DNA of 64,000 nt, from contig JAWKMZ010000005.1 in NCBI GenBank assembly GCA_041391965.1, positions 149,921 through 213,920 of the forward strand. The letters run 5' to 3'. This DNA comes from JAWKMZ01 sp041391965 (lineage in GTDB: Bacteria > Bacteroidota > Bacteroidia > Flavobacteriales > Flavobacteriaceae). The notes under the pieces are model-generated. The model searched no databases and had not been told where the DNA came from. It saw only the letters and a program-made list of their open reading frames with translations. The position numbers and the translations under genes were made by a program. Shown here in pieces: positions 8,624 to 18,055 of this stretch (positions are counted from its first letter, which is position 1; every line of letters begins with the position of its first letter).

Positions 8624-9655
8624 CTATATATCCAAACTATTGAATAAGGTCTTCAATTTTTCCTCTGAAGGTCTTGGAGCGTCATAAGTGACGATGTTGC
8701 CCTGTGGGTCCAATAAGATAAAACGTGGAATGCCATAGATGAAATAATCTGAAATGAATTGCGATTCATAATCTTTATCGGCCAATAATTGGATGCCTCC
8801 CATATTTTTGGCTTTTATCATGTCTCTCCACTTTTGTTCATCCTTTACCGCATCAATGGAAACGCTTACAAATTTGATGTTTTTATCATGGTATTCCTTT
8901 TCTACTTTTTCGAGAAAAGGGATTTCGTATTTACAGGGTCCACACCATGTAGCCCACACATCGATATAGACATAACTGCCTCTATAATCCTTTAATGACG
9001 ATGTGCCACCTGCATAATTGACATAATTATTGAACTCTGGGGAAGGATTTCCCTTTGCTAACAGCTTGTTGATTTTTTGCTGTTCCTGATATTGTGCGAA
9101 ATTTTGTTCTTCAAAAACTTTCAACGCTTCTTTTTGGCCAGACATGAATGCCGAATCGAGTTGTTGTTGCTTTGATTCCAATTCCTTATTAATCTTACCG
9201 ATGTAGGCCTTTGTTTTGTCGTCAAAGGCTTTTTGGTCGAGGCTAAAATAGTCTTTATAGTCTTCGCCATACAGGTCATTGGTCTCTTTGTTTTTAAATT
9301 TTAGAAAATTGTTTTCAGCTTCCCCTTTACCACTAAATTTTATAGTTTTGGATAAATTATCATTATCAAATTCCACTTTGACATCCATATCATTCTTAAG
9401 ATGAAGGGAAAAAGCATTGTTATATACTGCTGTGAATGTTGCAGGCGAATCCAGCTTTAAAGTATCTCTAAAATTTCCATCTGCATCGACATCCACCATA
9501 ATAGTTTTGTTGTTTTTCGCATCATATAATCTCAAATCAAGGGTATCGATAGGGTTGGTGATTTTTCCATGAAGCACTGCATAATCCTTGGGCGCTTCTT
9601 CTTTTTTGCATGCCACCATTGCCATTAACAGCGTTATAAATAATAGATGTTTCAT
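8624..9655 (-). CDS. TlpA-family thiol-disulfide reductase lipoprotein
   Basis: A lipoprotein signal (MKHLLFITLLMAMVAC, lipid-modified Cys16) is followed by a DUF4369-like beta domain (HGKITNPIDTLDLRLYDAKN), a helical linker with a long Gln/Lys/Glu-rich stretch, and a C-terminal thioredoxin domain with the WCGPC active site near residue 237. A cis-Pro loop (YGIPRFILLDPQG) follows. TlpA-like proteins reduce or exchange disulfides in the periplasm. The 343-residue length is typical of the Bacteroidetes DUF4369-TlpA type often encoded beside SusCD. It sits between SusD (26 bp away) and dsbD, so its electrons probably come from DsbD. The true substrate is unknown. Confidence 0.9.
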   Translation of the reverse strand: MKHLLFITLLMAMVACKKEEAPKDYAVLHGKITNPIDTLDLRLYDAKNNKTIMVDVDADGNFRDTLKLDSPATFTAVYNNAFSLHLKNDMDVKVEFDNDNLSKTIKFSGKGEAENNFLKFKNKETNDLYGEDYKDYFSLDQKAFDDKTKAYIGKINKELESKQQQLDSAFMSGQKEALKVFEEQNFAQYQEQQKINKLLAKGNPSPEFNNYVNYAGGTSSLKDYRGSYVYIDVWATWCGPCKYEIPFLEKVEKEYHDKNIKFVSVSIDAVKDEQKWRDMIKAKNMGGIQLLADKDYESQFISDYFIYGIPRFILLDPQGNIVTYDAPRPSEEKLKTLFNSLDI

Positions 9656-9681
9656 TTTGAAGTATTTTTAAAGATTAGTTT

Positions 9682-11100
9682 TCAATAACCAGGATTTTGT
9701 ACGACGGCCGTATTGCCAATCCTTACCTGTGCAGGAATTGGCAAAATGAATTGATTTTCAGAAACGATGGTTGCTTTGACGGTTGAAGCATCAAGATTGC
9801 CCAAGCGGTCATATCTTACCACATCAAACCAAGGTTCCCCGTTTTCAAAAAACAATTCCAATAGCTTCTCTTGTCTAATGTCTTCCAGTAAAGTCGGCAC
9901 ATCACTAAAGGATTTTGGGTCAACAGATACACGTAAGCGTAAAGCATTTAGTCTTTCCAAAGCCAAAAGTGCATCACCATCAGGACGTCTTGTCTCGGCT
10001 TCTGCAAAGACCAAATAAATTTCTGCAAGTCTTAAATGATAAAGTGTATTTCCTTGTGAATTTGAAGTATTACCAAAAGGGTATTTGCCTTGTCCATTTT
10101 GCCCTTGTGTAGCATCTGAATATGCAAAACTAAACCGTGGGTCAAAATTGGTTCCCGTACCGGACAAATCACCATCCGAATCACTTCCTACTTGGGCATC
10201 AGCTGTACTTTCAAGATTTTGGCTGTAGGAAGTCCTGATGATTAAATCCATCGAACTTCCGTTTTCTTGCCCAGAACCTGAAAATGGTGCAAAAATAACT
10301 TCTGATGAGTTGAAACTGTTAAGGAAAATATCCGAATAGTTTCCTTCCAAAGCATAGCCTTCTGTATTGTTGATCACCTCATCTGCCAAGGTCGCTGCTG
10401 TACTATAGTTGCCCATATACAATTCTACTTTCGACAAGAGTGCTTTGGCAGCAAGACTTCCTGAATAAAAATGTTCTACAAACACAGGACCGTTTTCGGC
10501 AGCAAACTGCAAATCGGATTGTATGAGATTATACACTTCCTGTACTGAATTTCTCGGTGCGGCAACCAATTCTGTTGAAAACTCGGTTCGCAACACTACG
10601 CCATATGTAGAGTTCAAATCGTAGAATTGACCAAAATAACGCAATAGATTAAAGTAGGCGAAAGCTCTTTGAAATTTGGCTTCCGATAACATCTCTAATT
10701 TTCGTTCGTCTGAAATACCTACGGCATCACCAGCTTCCAATCCTTGAATTAAAAAATTACACGAATTGATAATTTTGTAATGCGCATTATAAAGATTGGC
10801 CAACACTTGATTGTTCACTGGAACTTCATTGGTATTATAGCCCTGACCTCCGTTTAGCTGTCCAGTAATAATACCTTCATTGCCATAGGCCGCCAGATAC
10901 AATGGAAACGAGTTCAAGTCAAACTCTCTGCCTAAATCATAGATACCATTTAATACTTGCTGTGCCGAAGCTTCGTCTCTAATGGTATTTTCTTGAGTTA
11001 ATTGGTTGATGGGTTTGATGTCATCTATACTGCACGCTGTTGTTAATAAGAGTAGTGCAAGACACATCACATTTTTTATCATTTTTATATATGTTTTCAT
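9682..11100 (-). CDS. SusD/RagB family outer-membrane nutrient-binding lipoprotein
   Basis: The 472-residue product has a lipoprotein signal ending LLLLTTACSIDD (Cys23), an N-terminal SusD-like domain (NQLTQENTIRDEASAQQVLNG), TPR-type helices with AKFQRAFAYFNLLRYFGQ, and the C-terminal RagB/SusD signature RLAEIYLVFAEAETRRPDGD followed by LNALRLRV and RQEKLLELFFENGEPWFDVVRY. SusD lids the partner SusC channel at the cell surface and captures ligand. It is co-oriented with and 103 bp downstream of the SusC gene. Nothing in the sequence reveals the ligand. No glycoside hydrolase lies nearby, which argues against a classical polysaccharide utilisation locus. Confidence 0.93.
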   Translation of the reverse strand: MKTYIKMIKNVMCLALLLLTTACSIDDIKPINQLTQENTIRDEASAQQVLNGIYDLGREFDLNSFPLYLAAYGNEGIITGQLNGGQGYNTNEVPVNNQVLANLYNAHYKIINSCNFLIQGLEAGDAVGISDERKLEMLSEAKFQRAFAYFNLLRYFGQFYDLNSTYGVVLRTEFSTELVAAPRNSVQEVYNLIQSDLQFAAENGPVFVEHFYSGSLAAKALLSKVELYMGNYSTAATLADEVINNTEGYALEGNYSDIFLNSFNSSEVIFAPFSGSGQENGSSMDLIIRTSYSQNLESTADAQVGSDSDGDLSGTGTNFDPRFSFAYSDATQGQNGQGKYPFGNTSNSQGNTLYHLRLAEIYLVFAEAETRRPDGDALLALERLNALRLRVSVDPKSFSDVPTLLEDIRQEKLLELFFENGEPWFDVVRYDRLGNLDASTVKATIVSENQFILPIPAQVRIGNTAVVQNPGY

Positions 11101-11203
11101 CTTTTTATATGTTTTTACGTATCATTTATAGGATGAAGAATGCCCTTGATTCTTTTTGCGTTAGCCACGTTTTGCCAAGCTGTTCTCCATCATCTGATTC
11201 ATC

Positions 11204-14200
11204 TTAAAATTGTACCTGCACACCTATTGAGAACGATTTTGCCAGTGGATACGGGTCTTCGTTGTCCACTTGGTCCACAATTCCTCCACGTTCTGAAAAT
11301 GTTTCGGGGTCCATCCCTGGCCATTTGGTCCAGGTCCATAAATTTGTTCCGGTCAATACCAAAGAGGCATTGGAAACGCCAATTTTTTTCATAAGATTTT
11401 GGTCAAAGGTGTATCTTAATTGTAGGCTTTTTAATCTTAAATAGGAACTATCATAAAGATATCGGTCAGACATCCTACTAGATGCCGAAGGGTCAAAATA
11501 AAGTGCACGTGCATATTTGGCATCCGGATTTTCTGGCGTCCAAGTGTTCAGGGCATATTCGCTGTATTTGTTTTCGCCTAAAATGTTCAAGGCTCCAAAT
11601 GGAATATTGCTCCATGTACGTTCGCCTCCTACAGAATATTGCATCAATGCAGACAGACTGAAATTTTTGTAGGTAAACGTATTTGAGATACCTCCATAAA
11701 AATTAGGTTCGATATCGCCAATGATGGTTCGATCGTCGGCTGTTATCTCGCCATCTCCGTTGAGATCCTCGTACATATAATCGCCGACACCTGTTGAAAA
11801 TTGGTCGTAAAATCCATTAGGGGACGCTGCGTTCAAGGCATCGACCTCCTCTTGAGATTGAAAGATTTTAACCACCTTGTAGCCTTTAATGGTTCCTACA
11901 GGCTCACCTTCAATAAAGTAATCCAACTGGAATGGATTGATGTTTGCACCATTCAACTTATCCAATTTATTTCTATTGAGTGACCAATTGACGTTGGTCG
12001 TCCATGTAAAATCCTCCGTTTTTATGATGTCACCACCAATACTCAATTCCACTCCTCTATTGGACACGTCAATGAAGTTTGCAAAATAGCTATTAGGCCC
12101 AAGCTCTAAAGGGACTGGTGTGCTTACCAAGGCACCTGTAGTTTTTCGGCTATAGACATCGATACCACCTCTTAAGCGGGAATTGAACAGTGCAAAATCG
12201 AGTCCGAGATTGATTTCGTCGGTTTCTTCCCAACCAATATCCGTATTTGGAAAATTATTACTTGGGACTACTGCGGAATTCCCATTATAAATATTATCGG
12301 AGGCCGTTTTGAAAAATTGCAGATAGGCAAAATTTGACACGTTGGTGGATCCAACTCGGCCTAAACTCGCTCTCAATCGCAATGTATTGACTTTTTCACT
12401 ATCGGCAAGGAAGCTCTCGTTAGCGATATTCCAGCTTGCTGAAAGTGACGGAAAGTAAGCTCGTTGGTTTTCCGGCCCAAATTTAGAAGACCTATCGGTT
12501 CTAAAGTTGAAGGTTGCATTGTATCGATTTTTGAAATTGTAAGTGACACGTGAGAACAATGAATTAAGACCTGTCTCCGCTCTATCGCTTGAATAACTTC
12601 CCACTGATTCTGCAGAAGACCCATTGATTAGGACATCATCATCAGGAAAACCTGTATAGAATTGACTATCGGTATCAAAATTGGTTCTGTCCCAGGCAGC
12701 TCCCACCAAAAATCCAAGTTTGTGACTATTGAAAGTCAAATCATAATTAGCTGTCAAATTCGTAGTGACATTAGAAACCAAACTATTGGATTCGCTCAAG
12801 AAAGATTCATTTGGAAATACCACAAAATCCGTTTGTGTGATTTTTGGGATAAAAGAACTGTTATCGGTGTAGAACACTGCTGCGTTGACATCCGCTTTCA
12901 ATTTCAAATCTTTTACGGGTTCCACTTCTACATACGTGTTACCTATAAAATTATAATTTTTATTGTTGGTTTTGTTTTGCAGTCGCATTAAAGGATTTGG
13001 CTCCAAGGTTGGAAAACCATAAGAAAAATCCGTTTGTCCCAACAACATTCCATTTTCATCATACACAGGTAAATCCGGTCTAGCCCTTGCGATGGAACTG
13101 TTTACAGTGTATTGCCCAAACAAATCATCCTCTCCCGAATTGGATTCGACATGGCTGACATTGACGGTGCCTCCGATTTTAATTTTAGTGCTCAAATCGC
13201 TGTCCAAAGAAAGGCCAAGAGTGTATTGCTTAAGTCCGTCTTTTACCGTCAATCCCTCTTGGTCGATAAAACCCAATCGCAGGGAATAATTACTTTTTTC
13301 ACTTCCGCCATTCAAGCTGACATCTGCCTGTTTTGTGACTGCCATATCCCGAAACACAACATCGTTCCAATCGGTGTCGGCATTGCCGAAATACTCGTCC
13401 CTCAACCCCGAATAATTAACTTCAAACGTATTAAAATCGATATCAACCATACCAATATTGTCCAAATCAAAAGCAAAAAAAGGATCCACTTGACCAGCAT
13501 TCATTGCATTGACCGTGTTGGTAATCAACATATCATAAAATTGACGATATTGTGAAGCGTTCAAAACATCGACGGTATTGATGGGCTTTGCCAATGAAGT
13601 GGTATAGGAAAGGTTGACCGTCGGTTTTTGATTCCGTTTCCCTTTTTTGGTTTGGATGATGATAACACCATTGGCACCACGTGACCCATAAATAGAGGTT
13701 GCTGCGGCATCTTTTAAAACATCAAAACTCTCAATATCATTAGGGTTAATAGTCAATAATGGATTTGCACCCTGCAATGCATCCACATTAAAAGGCACAC
13801 CGTCAATAACAAACAAAGGCTGATTCAGTCCTCCAAAACCAGATAAAGGTGAGGTAATGCCTCTAATATTCAAACGGACTGGAGAGCCTGGACGACCAGA
13901 AGGTTGCGAGACCTGAAGCCCCTTGACCAAACCACCCAGTGAACGGTCCAAACCTACAGTTCCTGTAGCCGATTGAACAATTTGTTTGGTATCCACCGAA
14001 GACACGGCACCTGTGATTTCTTCACGGTTTTGCTCACCATAACCAATGAGGACGATTTCGTCCAATTGGCTAAAATCTTCTTTCATTATGAGGTCAATAA
14101 CGCGCTGTTCGTTTACTGTTATACGTTCTGTTTTATAACCCAAGGAGGAGAATACCAAAGTTGTTTCATTGGCATTCAGCTGGATGGTGTATTGCCCGTT

Positions 14201-14698
14201 AAAATTAGTCACGACACCTCTTTGTGTCCCTTCCACGATAACGGTTACTCCCACCAGCGGCATCCCTTTTTCGTCGGTCACGGTTCCTTGGATTTCACGT
14301 TCTTGAAACGTTTGTTTGGATGCATTAAAAGAATTCTTTTTAATGATAAACGTGTTATTGGAGGTGAATTCAAAATCAAAGTTGCCGCCCAAAAGACTTT
14401 TTTGTAAAAGCTGGTTGGCTTTCATAGTTCCTTTTTGTAAAGACACTTTTGGATAGTTGTTAAAAATTCCTTCCTGATAGATAAATTTGTAGTCGGTTTG
14501 AGACATAATCAAATCAAAAACCTCATCAACGGTAATGGTTTTATCCACATCTATAGTAACTTCTGCATTTTGAGACAGAATAGGTAAAGGTGAAAAACCG
14601 AAAGTGGTTAAACAGCATAATAGCACAAATACTCTCATAATATTGAGTAATAGTTTTTTCCTGTAAGAGAAAAAAACGGTCATTAAGTTAATTTCCAT
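11204..14698 (-). CDS. SusC/RagA TonB-dependent receptor with STN signalling domain
   Basis: The 1164-residue outer-membrane receptor has a signal peptide region (to about residue 43) and an STN domain of the secretin/TonB short N-terminal type (about 45-115: ITVDEVFDLIMSQTDYKF). A carboxypeptidase-regulatory-like domain follows (EIQGTVTDEKGMPLVGVTV). Next come the SusC plug with the signatures GYGEQNREEITGAVSSV and NPNDIESFDVLKDAAATSIY, then GSRGANGVIIIQTKKGKR and the barrel. The last strand ends SFSIGVQVQF. The STN domain indicates that ligand binding is signalled to a FecR-type anti-sigma factor, and such a gene lies directly upstream. The first Met gives a long, weak signal; Met6 or Met21 could be the true start. 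It is paired with SusD downstream. Confidence 0.95.
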   Translation of the reverse strand: MEINLMTVFFSYRKKLLLNIMRVFVLLCCLTTFGFSPLPILSQNAEVTIDVDKTITVDEVFDLIMSQTDYKFIYQEGIFNNYPKVSLQKGTMKANQLLQKSLLGGNFDFEFTSNNTFIIKKNSFNASKQTFQEREIQGTVTDEKGMPLVGVTVIVEGTQRGVVTNFNGQYTIQLNANETTLVFSSLGYKTERITVNEQRVIDLIMKEDFSQLDEIVLIGYGEQNREEITGAVSSVDTKQIVQSATGTVGLDRSLGGLVKGLQVSQPSGRPGSPVRLNIRGITSPLSGFGGLNQPLFVIDGVPFNVDALQGANPLLTINPNDIESFDVLKDAAATSIYGSRGANGVIIIQTKKGKRNQKPTVNLSYTTSLAKPINTVDVLNASQYRQFYDMLITNTVNAMNAGQVDPFFAFDLDNIGMVDIDFNTFEVNYSGLRDEYFGNADTDWNDVVFRDMAVTKQADVSLNGGSEKSNYSLRLGFIDQEGLTVKDGLKQYTLGLSLDSDLSTKIKIGGTVNVSHVESNSGEDDLFGQYTVNSSIARARPDLPVYDENGMLLGQTDFSYGFPTLEPNPLMRLQNKTNNKNYNFIGNTYVEVEPVKDLKLKADVNAAVFYTDNSSFIPKITQTDFVVFPNESFLSESNSLVSNVTTNLTANYDLTFNSHKLGFLVGAAWDRTNFDTDSQFYTGFPDDDVLINGSSAESVGSYSSDRAETGLNSLFSRVTYNFKNRYNATFNFRTDRSSKFGPENQRAYFPSLSASWNIANESFLADSEKVNTLRLRASLGRVGSTNVSNFAYLQFFKTASDNIYNGNSAVVPSNNFPNTDIGWEETDEINLGLDFALFNSRLRGGIDVYSRKTTGALVSTPVPLELGPNSYFANFIDVSNRGVELSIGGDIIKTEDFTWTTNVNWSLNRNKLDKLNGANINPFQLDYFIEGEPVGTIKGYKVVKIFQSQEEVDALNAASPNGFYDQFSTGVGDYMYEDLNGDGEITADDRTIIGDIEPNFYGGISNTFTYKNFSLSALMQYSVGGERTWSNIPFGALNILGENKYSEYALNTWTPENPDAKYARALYFDPSASSRMSDRYLYDSSYLRLKSLQLRYTFDQNLMKKIGVSNASLVLTGTNLWTWTKWPGMDPETFSERGGIVDQVDNEDPYPLAKSFSIGVQVQF

Positions 14699-14800
14699 AA
14701 ATTAGCATAGTTATTATCGATTAAACATTTAATTGATTAGTAATGATTTTATGGGAATGAAGAATTAAGCTTTTCGACGGTCTAATCTTTATTCCCTTTT

Positions 14801-15970
14801 TTATTTAATTGTAATTACATTATTTTTTATCTCATAGCTATTAATAACACTTGACGCTTTAATGGCTGTCAAAATTTCTTCAATGGATTGGTCTTTGCCC
14901 AAAACGCCTTTGAATGTCACAGACTCCAAGGCTTTGTTTTCAAAAACCACTTCAACGTCATACCACCTAGAAATCACTTTCATCAATTCTTTAAGTGTTT
15001 TTTGTTTAAAAATAAATATGCCATCTTTCCAAGAGATTTCAGCATACACCTCTACTGCCTTTATTTCTATTGAGTTGTTATCTTTTGCAACAACAGCTTG
15101 CTGATTTGGTTGAAGAACTTTTTTATGACCTTGCGTAGCCAGTGTAATTTTTCCTTCAACCAGTGTAGTATAGGTCATTGACTCGTCTTCATAGGCTTTT
15201 ACATTGAATTCTGTTCCAAGCACCTCAATGGTCTGTTCGCTGGAATGGACATAAAAACGGCTGCCTCCATGTTTAGAACTTGGTGACACTTCAAAATAAG
15301 CCTCGCCATAGACTAATTCAACACTGCGAGGCTTTCCATCAACAAAGTTTACAGGGTATTTTAATTTGGATTCTGAATTTAACCAAACTTTACTGCCATC
15401 GGACAATTGCACAAAAAATTGCCCACCGCGAGGTATGGTTAGATAATTGAATGCCACTTCATTTGATTGCTCTGCCGTAGGGTTGTAAATGATCTGCTCT
15501 CCATTACTATCAGCAGCATCCGTAGAAAAAGCCGCACCTTTCTCCAAACGAACCGTTGAACCGTCTTCTAAAGTCAAAGTGGCTTTGTCGGAGCCGATTT
15601 GTATGTTATTCACAATTGTAGGTTCAATTGTTTGTTTGTCTAACAAACTATCTTTAAAGATATAAATTGACACTAAAAAACCGATAATGATAGCGGCCGC
15701 AGCATACGGTATCATTTTAAGATAAGGACGCATCCTAAAGACTTTTTTGTCATTTTCTAACTTATACAGAACTTTCTTTTTAGCTGCTGCTACATCAAAA
15801 GTTCTATACGAATGTTCCACGGCAAAATTCAATTTGACATAATCGTTGAAAACGACCTCATTGCCAGGTTGAGAAATCCATTGCTCCAAAACCTCCAATT
15901 CAGATATATTGGCTTGATTGGTAATATATTTTATGATTATTGTTTCTATATTTCGGTCAATCATTTTCAT
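14801..15970 (-). CDS. FecR-family anti-sigma factor
   Basis: The 389-residue inner-membrane protein has a cytoplasmic N-terminal domain that binds sigma factor (about 1-85) and one transmembrane helix (MIPYAAAAIIIGFLVSIYIF, about 90-110). Its periplasmic FecR domain includes LTIPRGGQFFVQLSDGSKVW and LNSESKLKYPV. The C-terminal DUF4974 domain (FKQKTLKELMKVISRWYDVE) contacts the receptor STN domain. Regulation is inferred from the family: the receptor signal triggers FecR processing and sigma release. It is divergent from the sigma gene (108 bp between starts) and 100 bp upstream of SusC on the same strand, so the released sigma could fire this whole minus-strand operon. Met1 or Met3 could be the start. 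Confidence 0.93.
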   Translation of the reverse strand: MKMIDRNIETIIIKYITNQANISELEVLEQWISQPGNEVVFNDYVKLNFAVEHSYRTFDVAAAKKKVLYKLENDKKVFRMRPYLKMIPYAAAAIIIGFLVSIYIFKDSLLDKQTIEPTIVNNIQIGSDKATLTLEDGSTVRLEKGAAFSTDAADSNGEQIIYNPTAEQSNEVAFNYLTIPRGGQFFVQLSDGSKVWLNSESKLKYPVNFVDGKPRSVELVYGEAYFEVSPSSKHGGSRFYVHSSEQTIEVLGTEFNVKAYEDESMTYTTLVEGKITLATQGHKKVLQPNQQAVVAKDNNSIEIKAVEVYAEISWKDGIFIFKQKTLKELMKVISRWYDVEVVFENKALESVTFKGVLGKDQSIEEILTAIKASSVINSYEIKNNVITIK

Positions 15971-16078
15971 CGTTGATTTTTTATAATACGTTTGAAATTA
16001 TCGATACCCTAACTTTATTATAACTTTTTTTATAATTTGCATAAAATTTTGAAAGCCTTTTGAATTATTGGCATATTC

Positions 16079-16663
16079 ATGAAAGAATTTAAGGATATTG
16101 TTTATTTGGTCAATGCGTTGAAAAAAGGAGATGCCAACGCTTATGGATTTCTTATGGACACCTATTATCAGAAACTATGTGTCTATGCTACGTCACTTAC
16201 CCATGACCCTAATGCAGCCGAAGATATCGTTCAAAATGTATTTGTCAAAATATGGAAGAAAAGGGAAAAGCTAAAAACGGAATTTTCAATTCAAAGTTTT
16301 CTTTACAAATCCGTGTATAATGAATTCATTGATCATTACAGAAAACAAAAGATGGTATTTCCGTTAGAGAAAAAATATATAGACGCATTGATGTCAGTAG
16401 TTGAAGAAGAAGATGCAACCTCACTTGATTGCCTTATTAACATCGTTAAAAAGGAAATTCAAAACCTTCCCCCAAAGTGCAAAGAAACTTTTTTGTTAAG
16501 TAAAGAGGAAGGTCTTACCAATATCGAAATTGCAGAATACAAAAAAATCTCTCTTAAAACAGTCGAAGCACATATCACTAAAGCGTTCTCCATTTTAAAA
16601 GACAAAATCGGCGATAAGGCTGAAGGTATTTTATTCTTATTATTTGGTTTAAAAACGGAATGA
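16079..16663 (+). CDS. ECF RNA polymerase sigma-70 factor (Bacteroidetes type)
   Basis: The 194-residue sigma factor has region 2 in FLMDTYYQKLCVYATSL and AAEDIVQNVFVKIWKKRE, and region 4 in LPPKCKETFLLSKEEGLT then NIEIAEYKKISLKTVEAHI. The length and composition fit the ECF class that pairs with FecR in Bacteroidetes. It is transcribed away from fecR and the SusCD operon, sharing the 108-bp divergent region. No consensus TAnnTTTG element was found there, consistent with use of an ECF-type promoter or autoregulation. A terminator overlaps its stop codon. Confidence 0.94.
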   Translation: MKEFKDIVYLVNALKKGDANAYGFLMDTYYQKLCVYATSLTHDPNAAEDIVQNVFVKIWKKREKLKTEFSIQSFLYKSVYNEFIDHYRKQKMVFPLEKKYIDALMSVVEEEDATSLDCLINIVKKEIQNLPPKCKETFLLSKEEGLTNIEIAEYKKISLKTVEAHITKAFSILKDKIGDKAEGILFLLFGLKTE

Positions 16664-16692
16664 GACCCTAATGGACTCATTCAATTTTTTTT
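16658..16692 (+). terminator. Sigma-factor gene terminator
   Basis: Stem gaatgag / ctcattc (16658-16664 and 16676-16682) is followed by aa and eight T residues. The 5' arm contains the sigma stop codon. It stands between convergent sigma and integrase genes. Confidence 0.75.
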
Positions 16693-16693
16693 A

Positions 16694-17953
16694 TTAGTTA
16701 CATTCTTTTCTAATCTCATTCTGACTTTTTTTGGAATTGAGATGATTTCTTAATTGTTCCATATCGTCACTAACTTTTCTCTCAATAACTCTTGCATAAA
16801 TTTGAGTGGTGGAGATTTTGCTATGACCTAGCAATTTTGAAACCGTTTCGATAGGAACACCATTGGAAAGAGTTACAGTTGTTGCAAAGGTATGGCGAGC
16901 CATATGGAATGTTAGATTTTTTTTTATACCTACATAGTACATAACTTCTTTTAAATACTGGTTTAATTTTTCATTCGTGATAACTGGAAGTAAAGAGCCA
17001 GTGACTTGGGTCATTGGATGATTTTTATACTTTTCGATAAGCTCCTCTGCTTTCTCCAACAATGGAACTTTCACAGGTGAGTTCGTCTTTTGGCGTTTTG
17101 TAATTATCCAATCATTACCGTCGATTCCTTTGAGGATGTTATGTTCGGTTAAGTTCATAATATCCACATAACTAATACCTGTATAGCAACTAAAGACAAA
17201 TAAATCTCTTACCCGGTCCAGTCGTTCTGTTGGAAATTCGAAATTCTCCAAATTGGAAAGTTCATTATCAGAAAGAAACTCACGTTCTCTTTTCTCAAAG
17301 GCTGGCTTCCATCTAACAAAAGGATCCTTTGAAATCCATTCCATGTGATATGCCAAGGTTACCATTTTGCGAAGTCGTTGTATGTGTTTCATAATTGTAT
17401 TTTGACTCAAAGATTTGGGATGACCGGACGGCCAATATGATGAAAGATAAGATTCAAAATCACATAGAAATTTATAATCCAATTCCTTTAAATAGATGTC
17501 GGGCGTTTTTTTGATTTGCTTCAAAAACTTGTTGAGGTAACTTTCCGTTACACCAAAATTCCGGATAGAGCCTTTAGCATGCGTATGCCTAATTTTTTGA
17601 GAATGGTATTCAATCAGATTAACAAGCGTTTTGGATTGTTCACCCTCTCCATTATAATTTGCTTTGATTAAGTCTGCGGTAATTAAAACTTGCTGAAATT
17701 TTAAATCTTGATAGATTTGAAATAATTGTGTGTATACCTGGTCAAGATACTGATTGATTTGTTTTGCATTAGCTGAATGACCTTTGACACGTTTTTTGGC
17801 CACATCCCATTGGTCAACATTGACTTTACGCTTAAGACTTATGTTGACTCTCTTTTGATTGACCGTTACCCTGGCATAAATTTCCGCTTCGTAATTTATA
17901 GCACGTGAAGCATTAATCCAAAATAGGATTGAGAATGTGTTTGATGTTTTCAT
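16694..17953 (-). CDS. Tyrosine site-specific recombinase (integrase)
   Basis: The 419-residue product has an N-terminal arm-binding domain (about 1-100), a SAM-like core-binding domain (about 115-210) and a C-terminal catalytic domain. The catalytic residues seen are Lys in the beta-hairpin (ITKRQKTNSPVKVP), HMARHTF (His and Arg II), LLGHSKISTT (second His) and the nucleophile in QIYARV. At the usual Arg I position the sequence reads SCYTGISYVDIMNL, with Ser in place of Arg, the same substitution described for IntDOT of Bacteroides conjugative elements. The gene reads away from tRNA-Arg and lies at the right edge of the proposed island. A long palindrome lies 67 bp upstream of its start. Confidence 0.93.
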   Translation of the reverse strand: MKTSNTFSILFWINASRAINYEAEIYARVTVNQKRVNISLKRKVNVDQWDVAKKRVKGHSANAKQINQYLDQVYTQLFQIYQDLKFQQVLITADLIKANYNGEGEQSKTLVNLIEYHSQKIRHTHAKGSIRNFGVTESYLNKFLKQIKKTPDIYLKELDYKFLCDFESYLSSYWPSGHPKSLSQNTIMKHIQRLRKMVTLAYHMEWISKDPFVRWKPAFEKREREFLSDNELSNLENFEFPTERLDRVRDLFVFSCYTGISYVDIMNLTEHNILKGIDGNDWIITKRQKTNSPVKVPLLEKAEELIEKYKNHPMTQVTGSLLPVITNEKLNQYLKEVMYYVGIKKNLTFHMARHTFATTVTLSNGVPIETVSKLLGHSKISTTQIYARVIERKVSDDMEQLRNHLNSKKSQNEIRKECN

Positions 17954-18014
17954 AGTTGTACGTCTTTAAGATTAAACTTGAGAGACGAAAGTCAAATCAA
18001 CTATGGTTTTGTTT

Positions 18015-18055
18015 TATGGTGCGCGGTCAACAGTGTTGACCGCACAGCAACCATA
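18015..18055. repeat. Long palindrome upstream of integrase
   Basis: gcggtcaaca and tgttgaccgc (18023-18032 and 18034-18043) form a perfect 10-bp inverted repeat around one G. It is extended outward by two further pairs beyond a single mismatch, and by tatggt / accata at 18015-18020 and 18050-18055. It is G+C-rich in AT-rich surroundings. It could be a recombinase binding site, an excisionase/repressor operator, or an att region. Confidence 0.6.

Noticed and set aside
9682..14698. Polysaccharide utilisation locus
   Set aside because: SusC and SusD are present, but no glycoside hydrolase, lyase, sulfatase or hybrid two-component sensor is nearby.
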